This document shows positions 52,933 to 62,311 of a stretch of 64,000 bases of DNA, one piece after another. This DNA is from Colwellia psychrerythraea (GTDB lineage: Bacteria > Pseudomonadota > Gammaproteobacteria > Enterobacterales > Alteromonadaceae). Every line of letters begins with the position of its first letter. Position 1 is the stretch's first letter. The stretch covers positions 124,001 to 188,000 of the forward strand of contig MAAF01000025.1 of assembly GCA_002163005.1 (NCBI GenBank), given 5' to 3'. Position numbers and translations under genes: made by a program. Under the pieces are notes generated by a model that made no database searches, was not told where the DNA came from, and saw only the letters and a program-made list of their open reading frames with translations.

Positions 52933-53730
52933 CTAGTTATTTAATTTAACTACTAAACCAGAAAACAAACGATAGGTAGCTGGGTAAATACCATTAGGCT
53001 CTAGAAAATCTTGATAATGTTCTGTCATTTTAAACCACTTATCTTTTCCTGACAGACCTCTATTTTGTTTCTGAGCCAAATGATTAGCACCTAAGCCTTT
53101 TAACTCACGTGCTAAATGAATGACGTTTTGATATTCCAAAATAATATCTTGGCACTTTTGTTCGACCAACTTACCGTTTTCATTATTGAATAACGTATTG
53201 AGCTCAGTGACAGTTTTAAAATCGATAACGTGCTGGTCATCATCTACTTGTTTCCAAGAAGATTTTAGTTCGTGTAAAGTACCGTCTACTAAGGTGGTAA
53301 AAATAAGTAATCCACCCGGCTTTAATATTCTTAACATTTCAGTAATGGCTTCATCGAGCGGATCAAACCATTGGATCACTAGATTCGAATAAATAAAATC
53401 TATGCTGTTATCTTGAAGCGGTATTTTATGGGCATCAGCTTCTAGCCATAATATTTTTTTATTACGGTGTTCTTTGGCAAAGTTAAGCATCTCATTTGAA
53501 ATATCTAAACCAATAACTTGGCTATAAGTGCTCGCTAATAAATCGGTAAAAAACCCCGTGCCTGAGCCTAAATCTAAAACAGTAAGATCATTACGATTTG
53601 GTAACCAAGGCATTAAATGCTTACCAGAAAAACGTTGTAATCTTGCTGATACATCATAAGATTTACTGGCAGATCCAAAACTTTTACCAATATTTACTCT
53701 GTTTGCGTTTTTATGTTCCGTTTGAACCAT
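52933..53730 (-). CDS. bioC: Malonyl-ACP O-methyltransferase
   Basis: A 265-residue class I methyltransferase masking malonyl-ACP to start pimelate synthesis. It has IGKSFGSASKSYDVSARLQ, VLDLGSGTGFFTDLLA (SAM site), VIGLDISNEML, the WLEADAHKIPLQDNSIDFIYSNLVIQW block and LKPGGLLIFTTLVDGTLHEL. Its ATG overlaps the bioF stop (TAATG), so the two are coupled. Confidence 0.92.
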   Translation of the reverse strand: MVQTEHKNANRVNIGKSFGSASKSYDVSARLQRFSGKHLMPWLPNRNDLTVLDLGSGTGFFTDLLASTYSQVIGLDISNEMLNFAKEHRNKKILWLEADAHKIPLQDNSIDFIYSNLVIQWFDPLDEAITEMLRILKPGGLLIFTTLVDGTLHELKSSWKQVDDDQHVIDFKTVTELNTLFNNENGKLVEQKCQDIILEYQNVIHLARELKGLGANHLAQKQNRGLSGKDKWFKMTEHYQDFLEPNGIYPATYRLFSGLVVKLNN

Positions 53731-54878
53731 TAAGCTATTGCCTTATTAATGCATTCTGCTAAATATTTGATATCTTTAGTGTTATGGTTAGCGCAAATAG
53801 TAACGCGTAACCTAGAGCTGTTAATTGCAACCGTTGGAGGCCTTATTGCTGTTAACCAAATACCTTGTTTTTTGAGGTTATCACTTAACGTAAGCGCTTT
53901 TTTCTCATCGCCAATTATTATGGCATGAATTGAAGATTTTGTGGAAACTAACTCTATTTCAGGTGCCAATAACTGAGCAAACAAGGTACTTAATTCAGTG
54001 ATTTTTTCTCTACGCCAATGCTCTTTTTGAATAAGCTCAATGCTCTTTTTTGTTGCCCAAGCAATAGCGGGTGATATTGCTGTAGAGTAAATATAATGAC
54101 GTGAAAAATTTACTAAGTACTCATGCAGATCTTCATTACATGTTAAAAATGCGCCACTGGTGCCAATGGCTTTACCCAGTGTTGCCATCGTAATATCAAT
54201 GTCAGCAAAGTAATTACTGCCCTGTCCCTCATTACCAATAACACCAATACTGTGTGCATCGTCTAAATAAAGCCAAGCTTGTTTTGCTTTCGCAAGCTGT
54301 GCGAGTTCAAATACTTTAGCTTGGCAACCATCCATACTAAAGACACCTTCAGAGGCGATTAATTTATTTGGAGAGTCTGTTGCATTGCTTAGTAATGTTG
54401 TGAGTTGTTCAATATTATTATGATTAAAACGTTTAACCTTTGCTTTGCTATGATAAGCACCATCAATCATAGACGCATGGCTAAGTTTATCTAGATAAAA
54501 ATGGCTTTCTGAACTTTTACCTAATGCTTGAAATAGCGCTAAGTTAGCGGCAAAACCACTAGAAAATAAAAGACATTTAGGTTTATTTAACCACTGACAA
54601 ATATCATTTTCTAAAGCTTGATGAGCATAGTGATAGCCCGTAACTAAACTAGAGCTACTGGAACAAATACCATATTTGTCAGTCCCTTCTTGAAGCGCCT
54701 TATTTATTTCAACATGATTATTTAAACCTAAATAATCATTAGACGAAAAATTAAGATACGACTTTCCATTTATAACAATTTGATTACCTTGGCTTGTTGT
54801 ATTATTACAAACCAACTGACGATAGCGAGACTTAGTTTTTTGCTCATTAACATCATGTCGGATAAAATCAAAATTCAT
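53730..54878 (-). CDS. bioF: 8-amino-7-oxononanoate synthase
   Basis: A 382-residue PLP enzyme condensing pimeloyl-thioester with alanine. It has NFSSNDYLGL, GICSSSSSLVTGYHYAHQAL, YLDDAHSIGVIGNEGQG, and the Lys-containing TMATLGKAIGTSGAF (PLP Schiff base). The ATG at 54878 fits E. coli length (384 residues); a frame start 12 codons upstream is not needed. It follows bioB by 135 bases, in which a short palindrome sits. Confidence 0.92.
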   Translation of the reverse strand: MNFDFIRHDVNEQKTKSRYRQLVCNNTTSQGNQIVINGKSYLNFSSNDYLGLNNHVEINKALQEGTDKYGICSSSSSLVTGYHYAHQALENDICQWLNKPKCLLFSSGFAANLALFQALGKSSESHFYLDKLSHASMIDGAYHSKAKVKRFNHNNIEQLTTLLSNATDSPNKLIASEGVFSMDGCQAKVFELAQLAKAKQAWLYLDDAHSIGVIGNEGQGSNYFADIDITMATLGKAIGTSGAFLTCNEDLHEYLVNFSRHYIYSTAISPAIAWATKKSIELIQKEHWRREKITELSTLFAQLLAPEIELVSTKSSIHAIIIGDEKKALTLSDNLKKQGIWLTAIRPPTVAINSSRLRVTICANHNTKDIKYLAECINKAIA

Positions 54879-54984
54879 CAATGAATATCTACCTAAAATG
54901 GTCAAGTTCAACAAAGGGATAGCGGTTTTAAGTCGCTAGCCATTTTTTGCTAGCGATCTAGTCTGAAAGTATATATCCGCTACC

Positions 54985-55012
54985 AATCCTTCAAGTGGCT
55001 TGGGTATAACTA
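54985..55012. repeat. Short MITE-end palindrome between bioF and bioB
   Basis: CCAATCCTTCAAGTGGCTTGG is an imperfect palindrome whose TTCAAGTGGCTTGGGTAT side is the complement of the motif at 36784. It belongs to the same dispersed family. Confidence 0.4.
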
Positions 55013-55013
55013 T

Positions 55014-56132
55014 TTATGCAGATGCGTTGTAAAATAAGTCACTGTTTTGCTGATCAACAATCGCAGTTTTAATAATCTTGTCAGACAGCTCAGTATCACC
55101 AGCCACTGTCTCAGTATTTATACCTAATTTTTCAAATAAAGCAATATCTTGATTCGTTTCAGGGTTTTCCGCAGTAAGCAATTTGCAACCATAAAATATT
55201 GAGTTTGCGCCAGCAAGGAAACACATAGCTTGCATCTGTTCATTCATGGCGGTACGTCCAGCTGATAATCTAACATGGCTATTTGGCATCATGATACGTG
55301 CCACAGCGATACAACGAATAAAATCAAAACTCTCTAAATCATCGATATCCGCTAAAGGTGTACCTTCAACTTTAACTAACATGTTAATTGGCACACTTTC
55401 AGGTTGTGGGCTTAAATTCGCAAGTTGTATTAATAAAGAAGAGCGATCAACGGCTTTTTCACCTAAACCAACGATACCACCACTACATACTTTCATACCG
55501 GCACTACGCACATTGCTCAACGTATCAAGCCTATCTTGAAAGGTGCGAGTAGTAATAATTTGATTATAATGCTCAGGGGAAGTATCTAGGTTATGATTAT
55601 AATAATCTAAACCGGCACCATTTAGCTGGTCTGCTTGGTCTTCCGATAACATACCTAAGGTCATGCATGTTTCCATACCAAGCGCTTTAACACTTTTGAC
55701 CATATCTAGTACATAAGGCATATCGCGTTCTTTAGGATTACGCCAAGCAGCGCCCATACAAAAACGGGTTGAACCCATTTCTTTGGCTCTTTGTGCCGCT
55801 TCGAGTACTTTTTCAACGGCTAATAAACTTTCTTTTTCCAAGTCTGTTTTATTACGTGCACTTTGAGAACAGTATTTACAATCTTCTGGGCAAGCACCGG
55901 TTTTAATCGATAATAAAGTACTGACTTGTACTTCATTAGGATTAAAGTTTTCTCTATGAACCGTCTGTGCTTTAAACATTAGGTCATTAAAAGGCATAGC
56001 AAATAGTGCTTCTACTTCTTTTAAATTCCAATTGTGGCGAACGATAGAGTTTAACGAATGTATTTGTGGTGATAACGGTGGTGTTACTACTGCTTCGGAC
56101 ATATTTAAATCTGACATAGAACTCAATTGCAT
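55014..56132 (-). CDS. bioB: Biotin synthase
   Basis: A 372-residue radical-SAM enzyme inserting sulphur into dethiobiotin. It has the cluster motif [17 protein letters not shown] (C-x3-C-x2-C), [29 protein letters not shown] [10 protein letters not shown], and [19 protein letters not shown] with cluster ligands. The start is uncertain: three Met lie within the first 11 codons (56132, 56117, 56102). It is the first gene of the leftward bioBFC unit, about 40 bases from a BirA-like operator. Confidence 0.95.
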   Translation of the reverse strand: MQLSSMSDLNMSEAVVTPPLSPQIHSLNSIVRHNWNLKEVEALFAMPFNDLMFKAQTVHRENFNPNEVQVSTLLSIKTGACPEDCKYCSQSARNKTDLEKESLLAVEKVLEAAQRAKEMGSTRFCMGAAWRNPKERDMPYVLDMVKSVKALGMETCMTLGMLSEDQADQLNGAGLDYYNHNLDTSPEHYNQIITTRTFQDRLDTLSNVRSAGMKVCSGGIVGLGEKAVDRSSLLIQLANLSPQPESVPINMLVKVEGTPLADIDDLESFDFIRCIAVARIMMPNSHVRLSAGRTAMNEQMQAMCFLAGANSIFYGCKLLTAENPETNQDIALFEKLGINTETVAGDTELSDKIIKTAIVDQQNSDLFYNASA

Positions 56133-56150
56133 CTAATTAACTTAACGAGT

Positions 56151-56178
56151 AGTCTAGCCACACTACTCATGATGTCAA
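56151..56178 (-). promoter_or_regulatory. Candidate bioB promoter
   Basis: Read leftward, TTGACA (56178-56173) and TAGACT (56156-56151) are 16 bases apart. The -35 hexamer lies within the left half of the BirA-like operator, so BirA binding would block it. Confidence 0.5.
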
Positions 56179-56204
56179 CGATTAATAATACTTTTGGTTC
56201 ACAA
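56172..56204. promoter_or_regulatory. BirA-like biotin operator
   Basis: ATGTCAACG-N15-GGTTCACAA agrees with TTGTAAACC-N15-GGTTTACAA at 14 of 18 positions, with the expected spacing. It lies between divergent bioB and bioA. It also argues that bioA translation begins downstream of it. Confidence 0.65.
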
Positions 56205-56225
56205 ATGCACAATAAACATACAATA

Positions 56226-57542
56226 ATGACTCCGTCTGAGCAAAATTCACTACTTCAATTTGATAAAGAGAACGTTTGGCACCCTTATACTTCCATGTCG
56301 GAGCCACTACCAAGCTATTTGGTTGATAGCGCACAAGGCGTAACAATCAATTTGGCCAGCGGTGAACAACTCATTGATGGTATGTCCTCCTGGTGGTCTG
56401 TTTTACATGGCTATAATCACCCTAAGTTAAATGCAGCCCTTGTTGAACAAGCGTCAAAAATGTCGCATGTTATGTTTGGCGGGTTAACACATCAAAGTGC
56501 TATTACCTTGTGTGAAAAATTGATTCGTTTAACGCCCGAAGGATTAGATAAAGTTTTTTTGTCTGATTCTGGCTCGGTAAGTGTTGAGGTAGCGATGAAA
56601 ATGGCATTGCAATATCAACATGCAGTGGCTGAAAAAAATAAGAGAACACTAACCAAAACGAAATTGCTAACGGTTAAGAATGGTTATCATGGCGATACCT
56701 TTGCCGCTATGTCGGTATGTGATCCAATTACCGGTATGCATCAAATATTTGAGCAAGTATTAATGCAGCACTATTTTGCTCCGGCGCCTTCGATTAAGTT
56801 CGATGAAGAATGGTCAACTGACGATGTTACTGAGTTAACCGCTTTATTTGCAGAACATCATAATGAAATAGCCGCGTTTATTATCGAACCTATAGTACAA
56901 GGTACCGGTGGTATGCGTTTTTATCACCCTGAGTATTTAAAAGCCTGTCGGTTGCTCTGCGATAAATATGATGTGTTACTTATAGTAGATGAAATTGCTA
57001 CAGGTTTTGGTAGAACGGGGAAATTGTTTGCCTGTGAATGGGCTGGCATTAATCCAGACATCATGTGTTTAGGTAAAACCTTAACAGGTGGCTATATTAC
57101 GCTAGCGGCAACCTTATGTACCAAGCACATAGCACAAACCATCAGTGAAGGCGCTGCAGGTTGTTTTATGCACGGTCCTACTTTTATGGGCAATGCCCTA
57201 GCCTGTGCTGTTGCTAATGCGAGCATTGATTTATTATTAGAAAATGATTGGCAATCTCAAGTACAAGCTATTGAAAATACCCTTGTTAACCATCTTACGC
57301 CTTTAGCAAAACATGCAAGAGTCAAAGATACGCGTGTGCTGGGGAGTATTGGCGCAATAGAGTGCAAGCAAAGTGTCAACGTAGCGCAGATACAAAAACG
57401 TTTCGTTGAATTAGGTGTTTGGATCAGACCTTTTGGCCAACTAATCTATATTATTCCGCCACTTATCATTAGTACTGAGCAATTAACAACCTTGGTCAAT
57501 GCCATGGCTACAGTTTTAGATGAAGATGAATGTTTTAATTGA
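56226..57542 (+). CDS. bioA: Adenosylmethionine-8-amino-7-oxononanoate aminotransferase
   Basis: A 438-residue class III aminotransferase using SAM as amino donor. It has NVWHPYTSM, LIDGMSSWWSVLHGYNHPKL, MSHVMFGGLTHQSA, DSGSVSVEVAMKMALQY, YHGDTFAAMSVCDP, and CLGKTLTGGYITLAAT with the PLP Lys. The ATG at 56226 is chosen because the distance to WHPYTSM then matches E. coli BioA and because the operator lies upstream; Met at 56205 is an alternative. Confidence 0.93.
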   Translation: MTPSEQNSLLQFDKENVWHPYTSMSEPLPSYLVDSAQGVTINLASGEQLIDGMSSWWSVLHGYNHPKLNAALVEQASKMSHVMFGGLTHQSAITLCEKLIRLTPEGLDKVFLSDSGSVSVEVAMKMALQYQHAVAEKNKRTLTKTKLLTVKNGYHGDTFAAMSVCDPITGMHQIFEQVLMQHYFAPAPSIKFDEEWSTDDVTELTALFAEHHNEIAAFIIEPIVQGTGGMRFYHPEYLKACRLLCDKYDVLLIVDEIATGFGRTGKLFACEWAGINPDIMCLGKTLTGGYITLAATLCTKHIAQTISEGAAGCFMHGPTFMGNALACAVANASIDLLLENDWQSQVQAIENTLVNHLTPLAKHARVKDTRVLGSIGAIECKQSVNVAQIQKRFVELGVWIRPFGQLIYIIPPLIISTEQLTTLVNAMATVLDEDECFN

Positions 57543-57601
57543 TTGCTTTAGTTTTTAATTGTTCAATTAGTTCAGTGTGCAGTAGTCAGTGTAACTGGCA
57601 A

Positions 57602-57976
57602 TTACTGTACCTTAACTAATATATACACTAGCCAAGTCAGGTTAACAGCTAGTAAGAATATCAAATTACCAAGAGGCGCGTCACTGCGCCGCCGACTGCG
57701 ATATTTGTCCGTCATTAGCGCTAAATAACTGCCCAGTGCACTAAGCCATAACAAAATATAAAGATAACCCGTTAATGGTGTTAACCAAAATTGGCGGATC
57801 TCTATATCATAATAGCGTAAAACCCCATAATCCTTATCCGGCGCTGCATAATAAGACATTACCAGCGCGATTATAAAAAGTAACCAACTTAGCAGCACTA
57901 AGGTAATTTGGGCGTAACTCCAAAAATCTGCCGCTGTTCTTCTGTCGATTTTTTGTTTTACCTTGGTTTGTTTCAT
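57602..57976 (-). CDS. Small membrane protein, unknown function
   Basis: A 124-residue protein with three hydrophobic segments (about 22-42, 62-86, 100-121) and a conserved-looking loop YYAAPDKDYGVLRYYDIEIRQFW. The start is uncertain: ATG at 57976 or a GTG five codons upstream. It is convergent with bioA. No family known to me; relatives would be expected in Alteromonadales. Confidence 0.6.
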   Translation of the reverse strand: MKQTKVKQKIDRRTAADFWSYAQITLVLLSWLLFIIALVMSYYAAPDKDYGVLRYYDIEIRQFWLTPLTGYLYILLWLSALGSYLALMTDKYRSRRRSDAPLGNLIFLLAVNLTWLVYILVKVQ

Positions 57977-58134
57977 TACCGTTACTTTCACCCATTTATG
58001 CGCTTTAGTTTACTATAGCAAATGCTCAATAAATTAGACTGTTTGCTATTAAAGCACTATTTGTTATTGTTCATTGCAATTAAGCATTGCATTTACGCCT
58101 TGTCACGGTAACATATCACCCCATTTTTAGCGTA

Positions 58135-58196
58135 ATACCAATTATTGTAAATTTAACCCTCACTTAGCGTGATTGGGGAATAACTTATTTGACTTG
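58135..58196. repeat. Palindromic MITE-like remnant upstream of asnS
   Basis: TAATACCAATTATTGTAAAT at the left and ATTTGACTTGGTAAA at the right are imperfect complements. The ends resemble those of the element at 60552-60819. It lies about 45 bases before asnS, so it may affect its promoter or leader. Confidence 0.45.
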
Positions 58197-58242
58197 GTAA
58201 AACGCAATTTCAATCAATTACATAAGAATAAGAGGTCATTAA

Positions 58243-59643
58243 ATGTCAGTTATAGCAATTACTGATGTATTAGCAGGTAACTTCCCTGTTAATGAGAGCA
58301 TTACCGTCCACGGTTGGATCAGAACACGCCGTGACTCGAAAGCTGGTATTTCATTTTTAGCATTACATGACGGCTCATGTTTTGATGCTATTCAAGCCAT
58401 TGTGCCTAATGAACTCGACAATTATGAAAGCGACATTCTTAAATTAACGACTGGCTGCTCAGTAAAAGTAACCGGTATTTTGGTTGAATCTCCTGGTAAA
58501 GGTCAAGCATTCGAAATTCAAGCAACTTCGGTAGAAGTTCTAGGTTTTGTTGAAGACCCTGATACTTACCCAATGGCAGCTAAGCGTCACAGCATTGAAT
58601 TTTTGCGAGAACAAGCGCATTTGCGTCCTCGTACTAATATTGGCGGTGCCGTAACACGTGTACGTAACTGTTTAGCGCAAGCTGTTCATAGATTCTTGCA
58701 TAGCAAAGGATACTTCTGGATCAGCACACCGCTTATCACTGGCAGTGATTGTGAAGGCGCTGGCGAGATGTTCCGCGTAAGTACCTTAGATATGGAAAAC
58801 TTACCACGTAACGACGAAGGTAAAGTTGACTACAACAAAGACTTCTTTGGTAAAGAGACCTTTTTAACGGTATCTGGCCAATTAAACGTAGAGACTTATT
58901 GTAACGCGTTATCAAAAGTATATACTTTTGGCCCTACTTTTAGAGCAGAAAACTCTAATACTACCCGTCACTTAGCTGAGTTTTGGATGGTTGAGCCTGA
59001 AATCGCTTTTGCTGATTTATCAGACGCGGCTGACTTAGCAGAAGAAATGCTTAAGTATGTATTTAAAGCGGTACTTGAAGAACGCGCTGATGATATGGCT
59101 TTCTTTCAACAACGTGTAGATAAGACTGTTCTTGACCGTTTAAACTCAGTAATTAATACCGACTTTGTTCGCCTTGATTACACTGACGCTATCACTATTT
59201 TAGAAACCTGCGGTAAGAAATTTGAAAACCCAGTGTCTTGGGGCGTAGATTTAAACTCTGAGCATGAACGTTACTTAGCTGAAGAGCATTTTAACGGTCC
59301 AGTTGTTTTACAAAACTACCCGAAAGATATTAAGTCTTTCTACATGCGTTTAAATGATGACGGTAAAACGGTTGCTGCGATGGACATTTTAGCACCAGGT
59401 ATTGGTGAAATTATTGGTGGTAGCCAACGTGAAGAACGTCTTGACGTATTAGATAGTCGTTTAGAAGAAATGGGCTTAGATATTGCTGATTACGGTTGGT
59501 ATAGAGATTTACGTCGCTATGGCACAGTTCCTCATTCTGGTTTTGGTTTAGGTTTTGAACGTTTAGTAGCGTATGCAACAGGTATGCAAAACGTACGTGA
59601 CGTAATTCCATTCCCAAGAACGCCTAACAACGCAGCGTTCTAA
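58243..59643 (+). CDS. asnS: Asparaginyl-tRNA synthetase
   Basis: A 466-residue class IIb aminoacyl-tRNA synthetase. The N-terminal OB-fold anticodon domain ([20 protein letters not shown]) is followed by motif 1, motif 2 ([21 protein letters not shown]) and motif 3 ([27 protein letters not shown]). The length and all motifs match E. coli AsnRS. It has its own strong terminator 45 bases after the stop. Confidence 0.97.
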   Translation: MSVIAITDVLAGNFPVNESITVHGWIRTRRDSKAGISFLALHDGSCFDAIQAIVPNELDNYESDILKLTTGCSVKVTGILVESPGKGQAFEIQATSVEVLGFVEDPDTYPMAAKRHSIEFLREQAHLRPRTNIGGAVTRVRNCLAQAVHRFLHSKGYFWISTPLITGSDCEGAGEMFRVSTLDMENLPRNDEGKVDYNKDFFGKETFLTVSGQLNVETYCNALSKVYTFGPTFRAENSNTTRHLAEFWMVEPEIAFADLSDAADLAEEMLKYVFKAVLEERADDMAFFQQRVDKTVLDRLNSVINTDFVRLDYTDAITILETCGKKFENPVSWGVDLNSEHERYLAEEHFNGPVVLQNYPKDIKSFYMRLNDDGKTVAAMDILAPGIGEIIGGSQREERLDVLDSRLEEMGLDIADYGWYRDLRRYGTVPHSGFGLGFERLVAYATGMQNVRDVIPFPRTPNNAAF

Positions 59644-59687
59644 TTAAGAATTTTAGCATTAGTTAAAATTAGCGTGTTAGACACGAG

Positions 59688-59713
59688 AAAGGCGACAATA
59701 TGTCGCCTTTTTT
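59688..59713 (+). terminator. Terminator of asnS
   Basis: AAAGGCGACA and TGTCGCCTTT form a 10-base perfect stem with an ATA loop, followed by T. Confidence 0.9.
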
Positions 59714-59817
59714 ATTGTCTTATCAAACGGGTTTTTTCTATATTCAATGCTGTTAGCAATCAATGAACCGTGTTGATTAATTACCTAGTATAAATCTACT
59801 ATTAAAAACGTCATTAG

Positions 59818-60414
59818 CTATTGCCAAAAAGTAACATTATCTTGATAACTTTTGGCTGGCTTTGTATTACATACTTTCTTTGGGGTGCCTATATATAAAA
59901 ATCCGGCTATATCATTACCTTCCTCTAACCCTAAACCTTGTTTAACCGTGTCATTGTATGCTAAATCACCCGTACGCCACATAGCGCCGTAACCAAGTGA
60001 AAATGCCGCCATTTGCATTGCTTGCACGCAACAACCTGCGGCGACTAATTGTTCTTGCTTAGGGACTTTATTGTGCTCAACATATTGCGTAGAAATAACA
60101 ATGATCATCGGTGCTCTAAATGGCATTTTAGCAACTTTCGCCATTTTCTCACTTAAGGCTTGCTCATCAATACTTGCCCCTTCAATTAGCCCTGTTTGGC
60201 TAGCTATATTGATAGTCGTTGCTTCAACGTAAAGCTCGCTTAACCGCTGTAAGCCTTGCCCAGTGATAACATGAAAATGCCAAGGTTTTAATCCTCCATG
60301 ATCAGGTACTCGCATGCCGGCTGATAATAAAGTGGTTAGATCTGCTTCAGTTGGTGCAGGATCTATTAAAACTGGCGTTGACTGTCGTTGTAATAATAAT
60401 TCAATAGCGTCCAT
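59818..60414 (-). CDS. Nitroreductase family protein (YdjA-like)
   Basis: A 198-residue FMN-dependent oxidoreductase. It has RQSTPVLIDPAPTEADL, AGMRVPDHGGLKPWHFHVI (typical of YdjA), VAAGCCVQAMQMAAFSLGYGAMWRTGD and FLYIGTPKK. YdjA-type proteins are the minimal nitroreductases; substrate is unknown. Divergent from the next unit. Confidence 0.88.
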   Translation of the reverse strand: MDAIELLLQRQSTPVLIDPAPTEADLTTLLSAGMRVPDHGGLKPWHFHVITGQGLQRLSELYVEATTINIASQTGLIEGASIDEQALSEKMAKVAKMPFRAPMIIVISTQYVEHNKVPKQEQLVAAGCCVQAMQMAAFSLGYGAMWRTGDLAYNDTVKQGLGLEEGNDIAGFLYIGTPKKVCNTKPAKSYQDNVTFWQ

Positions 60415-60551
60415 AAAATACCTCTAACAAGTGGTTATCATAGAAGTTTATCGTTAAGTTTGTGCTTGTGCACGTAGTTATAATAAAAAGTTAAAATTAA
60501 ATATCATGGAATGGTTTTTATCCTTGACTTAAATTTACCCAACCGCCAATA

Positions 60552-60819
60552 TAATACCAATTCCATTAAATTTATTCTCACCTCAGAGCTATGTCAAAGA
60601 AGCTATAACAAATAAAATTTGTGCTGGTATAGTCATTCTATATCTAACAAATTTGTGCAGTTATTGCTTTTATGACAAGCTCCCAAGGGCGAGTTGAAAA
60701 GGCTTACATACAGCGTTATTGATTTTGACAATAGAATAACTATTCTCTTCAATCAATGCCTTGCCTCTAAGCCTTTTAATTCTCGCTGAGTGTGAAATAA
60801 CTTAATGGACTTGGTATAA
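60552..60819. mobile_element. MITE-like element, copy 2
   Basis: A 268-base element with long imperfect terminal repeats: TAATACCAATTCCATTAA at left, and the complement of its right end, TTATACCAAGTCCATTAA, continuing for about 30 bases. The inner block around 60700-60790 is the complement of the inside of the element at 19200-19468. No ORF inside. Confidence 0.75.
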
Positions 60820-60893
60820 AACGTAACTAAACTGTAAATTAAAACTTAAGATAAAATAAGATTACTTAAACAATGCAAAATACCTTACTCGCC

Positions 60894-61019
60894 ATGATAA
60901 ATATTCGAAACCTTAAACCGCTAGCTATCAGCTATCTGTTTGTGGTCAATCGACTGTGGCTAGTTAAGCGCCAGTCAAATTGGCCTCCCCTCTGCGAAGC
61001 ATTGAAAAATCAGAATTAA
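60894..61019 (+). other. Short ORF, possible leader peptide
   Basis: ATG at 60894 opens 41 codons ending 25 bases before a terminator stem; the peptide has two Trp and ends in AL-KNQN. There is no good ribosome site. Its place before a terminator upstream of a transporter gene is the only reason to mention it. Confidence 0.25.
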
Positions 61020-61044
61020 TCAAATTTTTAATTAGTTCACTTTT

Positions 61045-61077
61045 AAAGCCGCAGAAATCATCTCTTGCGGCTTTTTT
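61045..61077 (+). terminator. Terminator upstream of the DMT transporter gene
   Basis: AAAGCCGCA and TGCGGCTTT form a 9-base stem with T-run after it. It follows no recognised gene on the + strand, which suggests either attenuation or an unrecognised small transcript. Confidence 0.75.
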
Positions 61078-61211
61078 GTTTTCTCTGTCCCTCACAAAAA
61101 ACCGCAACTGTCTGCTTTATATCAAACGAATTAATAAGTTAGTCCGTTTGATATTTACTTTAAAAGCTAACTTTAACGACATAAATTTTAAACGTATAAA
61201 AGGAGAGAGAA

Positions 61212-62108
61212 ATGTCAGTGTCAATTGCCTATTTGGCGGTACTATTAATATGGTCTACCACCCCATTGGGTATAGTGTGGAGTAGTGAGTCAATTAATCC
61301 AACTTTAGCGGTATTACTAAGAATGCTGATAGCCTTAGTATTGGGCACGCTAGTGATTAAAGTACGCCGAATTAATATTCCTTGGCATAAACAGGCATTA
61401 AAGTTATACAGCTTTTCGGCATTAGGTATTTTTGGTGGCATGCTCTGCTCTTACTTATCTGCCGCTTATCTATCTTCTGGTATTATTTCTTTGGTCTTTG
61501 GCCTGTCGCCCGTTATTTCTGCATTATTAGCAAAGAAAATATTAGCCGAGCCTAATATCAGTGGGATGCGTAAATTCTCTATGGCTATATCATTGTTTGG
61601 TTTAGCCGTGGTTTGTTCTGATAATTTTACCTTGGCGGATGATGGTATTTACGGAGTCATTTTTATTTTAATGGCGGTATTTTTCTTTAGTTTAAGTGGT
61701 GTATTAGTTAAAAGTGTCTCATTGGCTATTCATCCATTAGCAACCACGATCGGGGCGCTATCGGTTGCAACACCACTATTTTTACTGAGCTGGTTATTAC
61801 TCGATGGCACTTTACCGATTGATACTTGGCAAGCAAAGTCACTTTGGGCAACATTATATTTAGGTGTCTTTGGTTCATTGATTGGATTTTATGCCTACTT
61901 TACTGTGTTACAAAAATTATCAGCAAGCAACGTGACTTTGATTACTTTAATTACACCAGTAATTGCCTTGACCTTAGGTGCAGTACTAAATGGAGAGGTA
62001 ATAAATAACAAGTTGATAGTAGGTGCGTTTATGGTTTTGCTGGGGTTAAGTATTTATCACTTTGGCCATTTACTTCCTCGCTTTAAAAAGAAACGTGTAA
62101 GAAGTTAA
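61212..62108 (+). CDS. DMT superfamily transporter, EamA type
   Basis: A 298-residue inner-membrane protein with ten hydrophobic segments in two EamA repeats. It starts MSVSIAYLAVLLIWSTTPLGIVW, an opening common in EamA proteins, with LGIFGGMLCSYLSAAYLSSGIISLVFGLSPVISALLA in the first repeat and GVFGSLIGFYAYFTVLQKLSASNVTLITLITPVIAL in the second. AGGAGAGAG lies just before the ATG. It is not closely similar to the other DMT protein in the window. Substrate unknown. Confidence 0.88.
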   Translation: MSVSIAYLAVLLIWSTTPLGIVWSSESINPTLAVLLRMLIALVLGTLVIKVRRINIPWHKQALKLYSFSALGIFGGMLCSYLSAAYLSSGIISLVFGLSPVISALLAKKILAEPNISGMRKFSMAISLFGLAVVCSDNFTLADDGIYGVIFILMAVFFFSLSGVLVKSVSLAIHPLATTIGALSVATPLFLLSWLLLDGTLPIDTWQAKSLWATLYLGVFGSLIGFYAYFTVLQKLSASNVTLITLITPVIALTLGAVLNGEVINNKLIVGAFMVLLGLSIYHFGHLLPRFKKKRVRS

Positions 62109-62247
62109 CGATATAACATAATAACTAGATTGGTCATTGAAGAAGTCACTGAAACTGGAATGCATTGTTCTTAAAAGCTGGCTCTTCACCTATTACTCCG
62201 TCTGTTACTTTTAAAATGCCGGGGTGATAAATGATCTGTTGATAAAA

Positions 62248-62280
62248 AAAGCCGAACCACTCTAAGAGCAGTTCGGCTTT
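62248..62280 (-). terminator. Terminator of the DoxX gene
   Basis: AAAGCCGAAC and GTTCGGCTTT form a perfect stem; on the minus strand a T-run follows (complement of A7 at 62244-62250). It also could stop + strand transcripts from the DMT gene. Confidence 0.85.
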
Positions 62281-62311
62281 ATACATACATATATTTATTA
62301 GATTAATTTCA

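Larger units (their letters stand above)
60415..61211. other. Long intergenic region: MITE, small ORF, terminator
   Basis: About 800 bases. It contains MITE copy 2 (60552-60819), a 41-codon open frame (60894-61019) and a terminator hairpin (61045-61077) lying 135 bases upstream of a DMT transporter gene. It could hold an attenuation leader. Confidence 0.55.

Noticed and set aside
60980-61285. 101-codon frame overlapping the start of the DMT transporter gene
   Set aside because: It runs through the terminator and ends in a different frame within the transporter gene; the real gene is in the other frame with AGGAGAG before its ATG.
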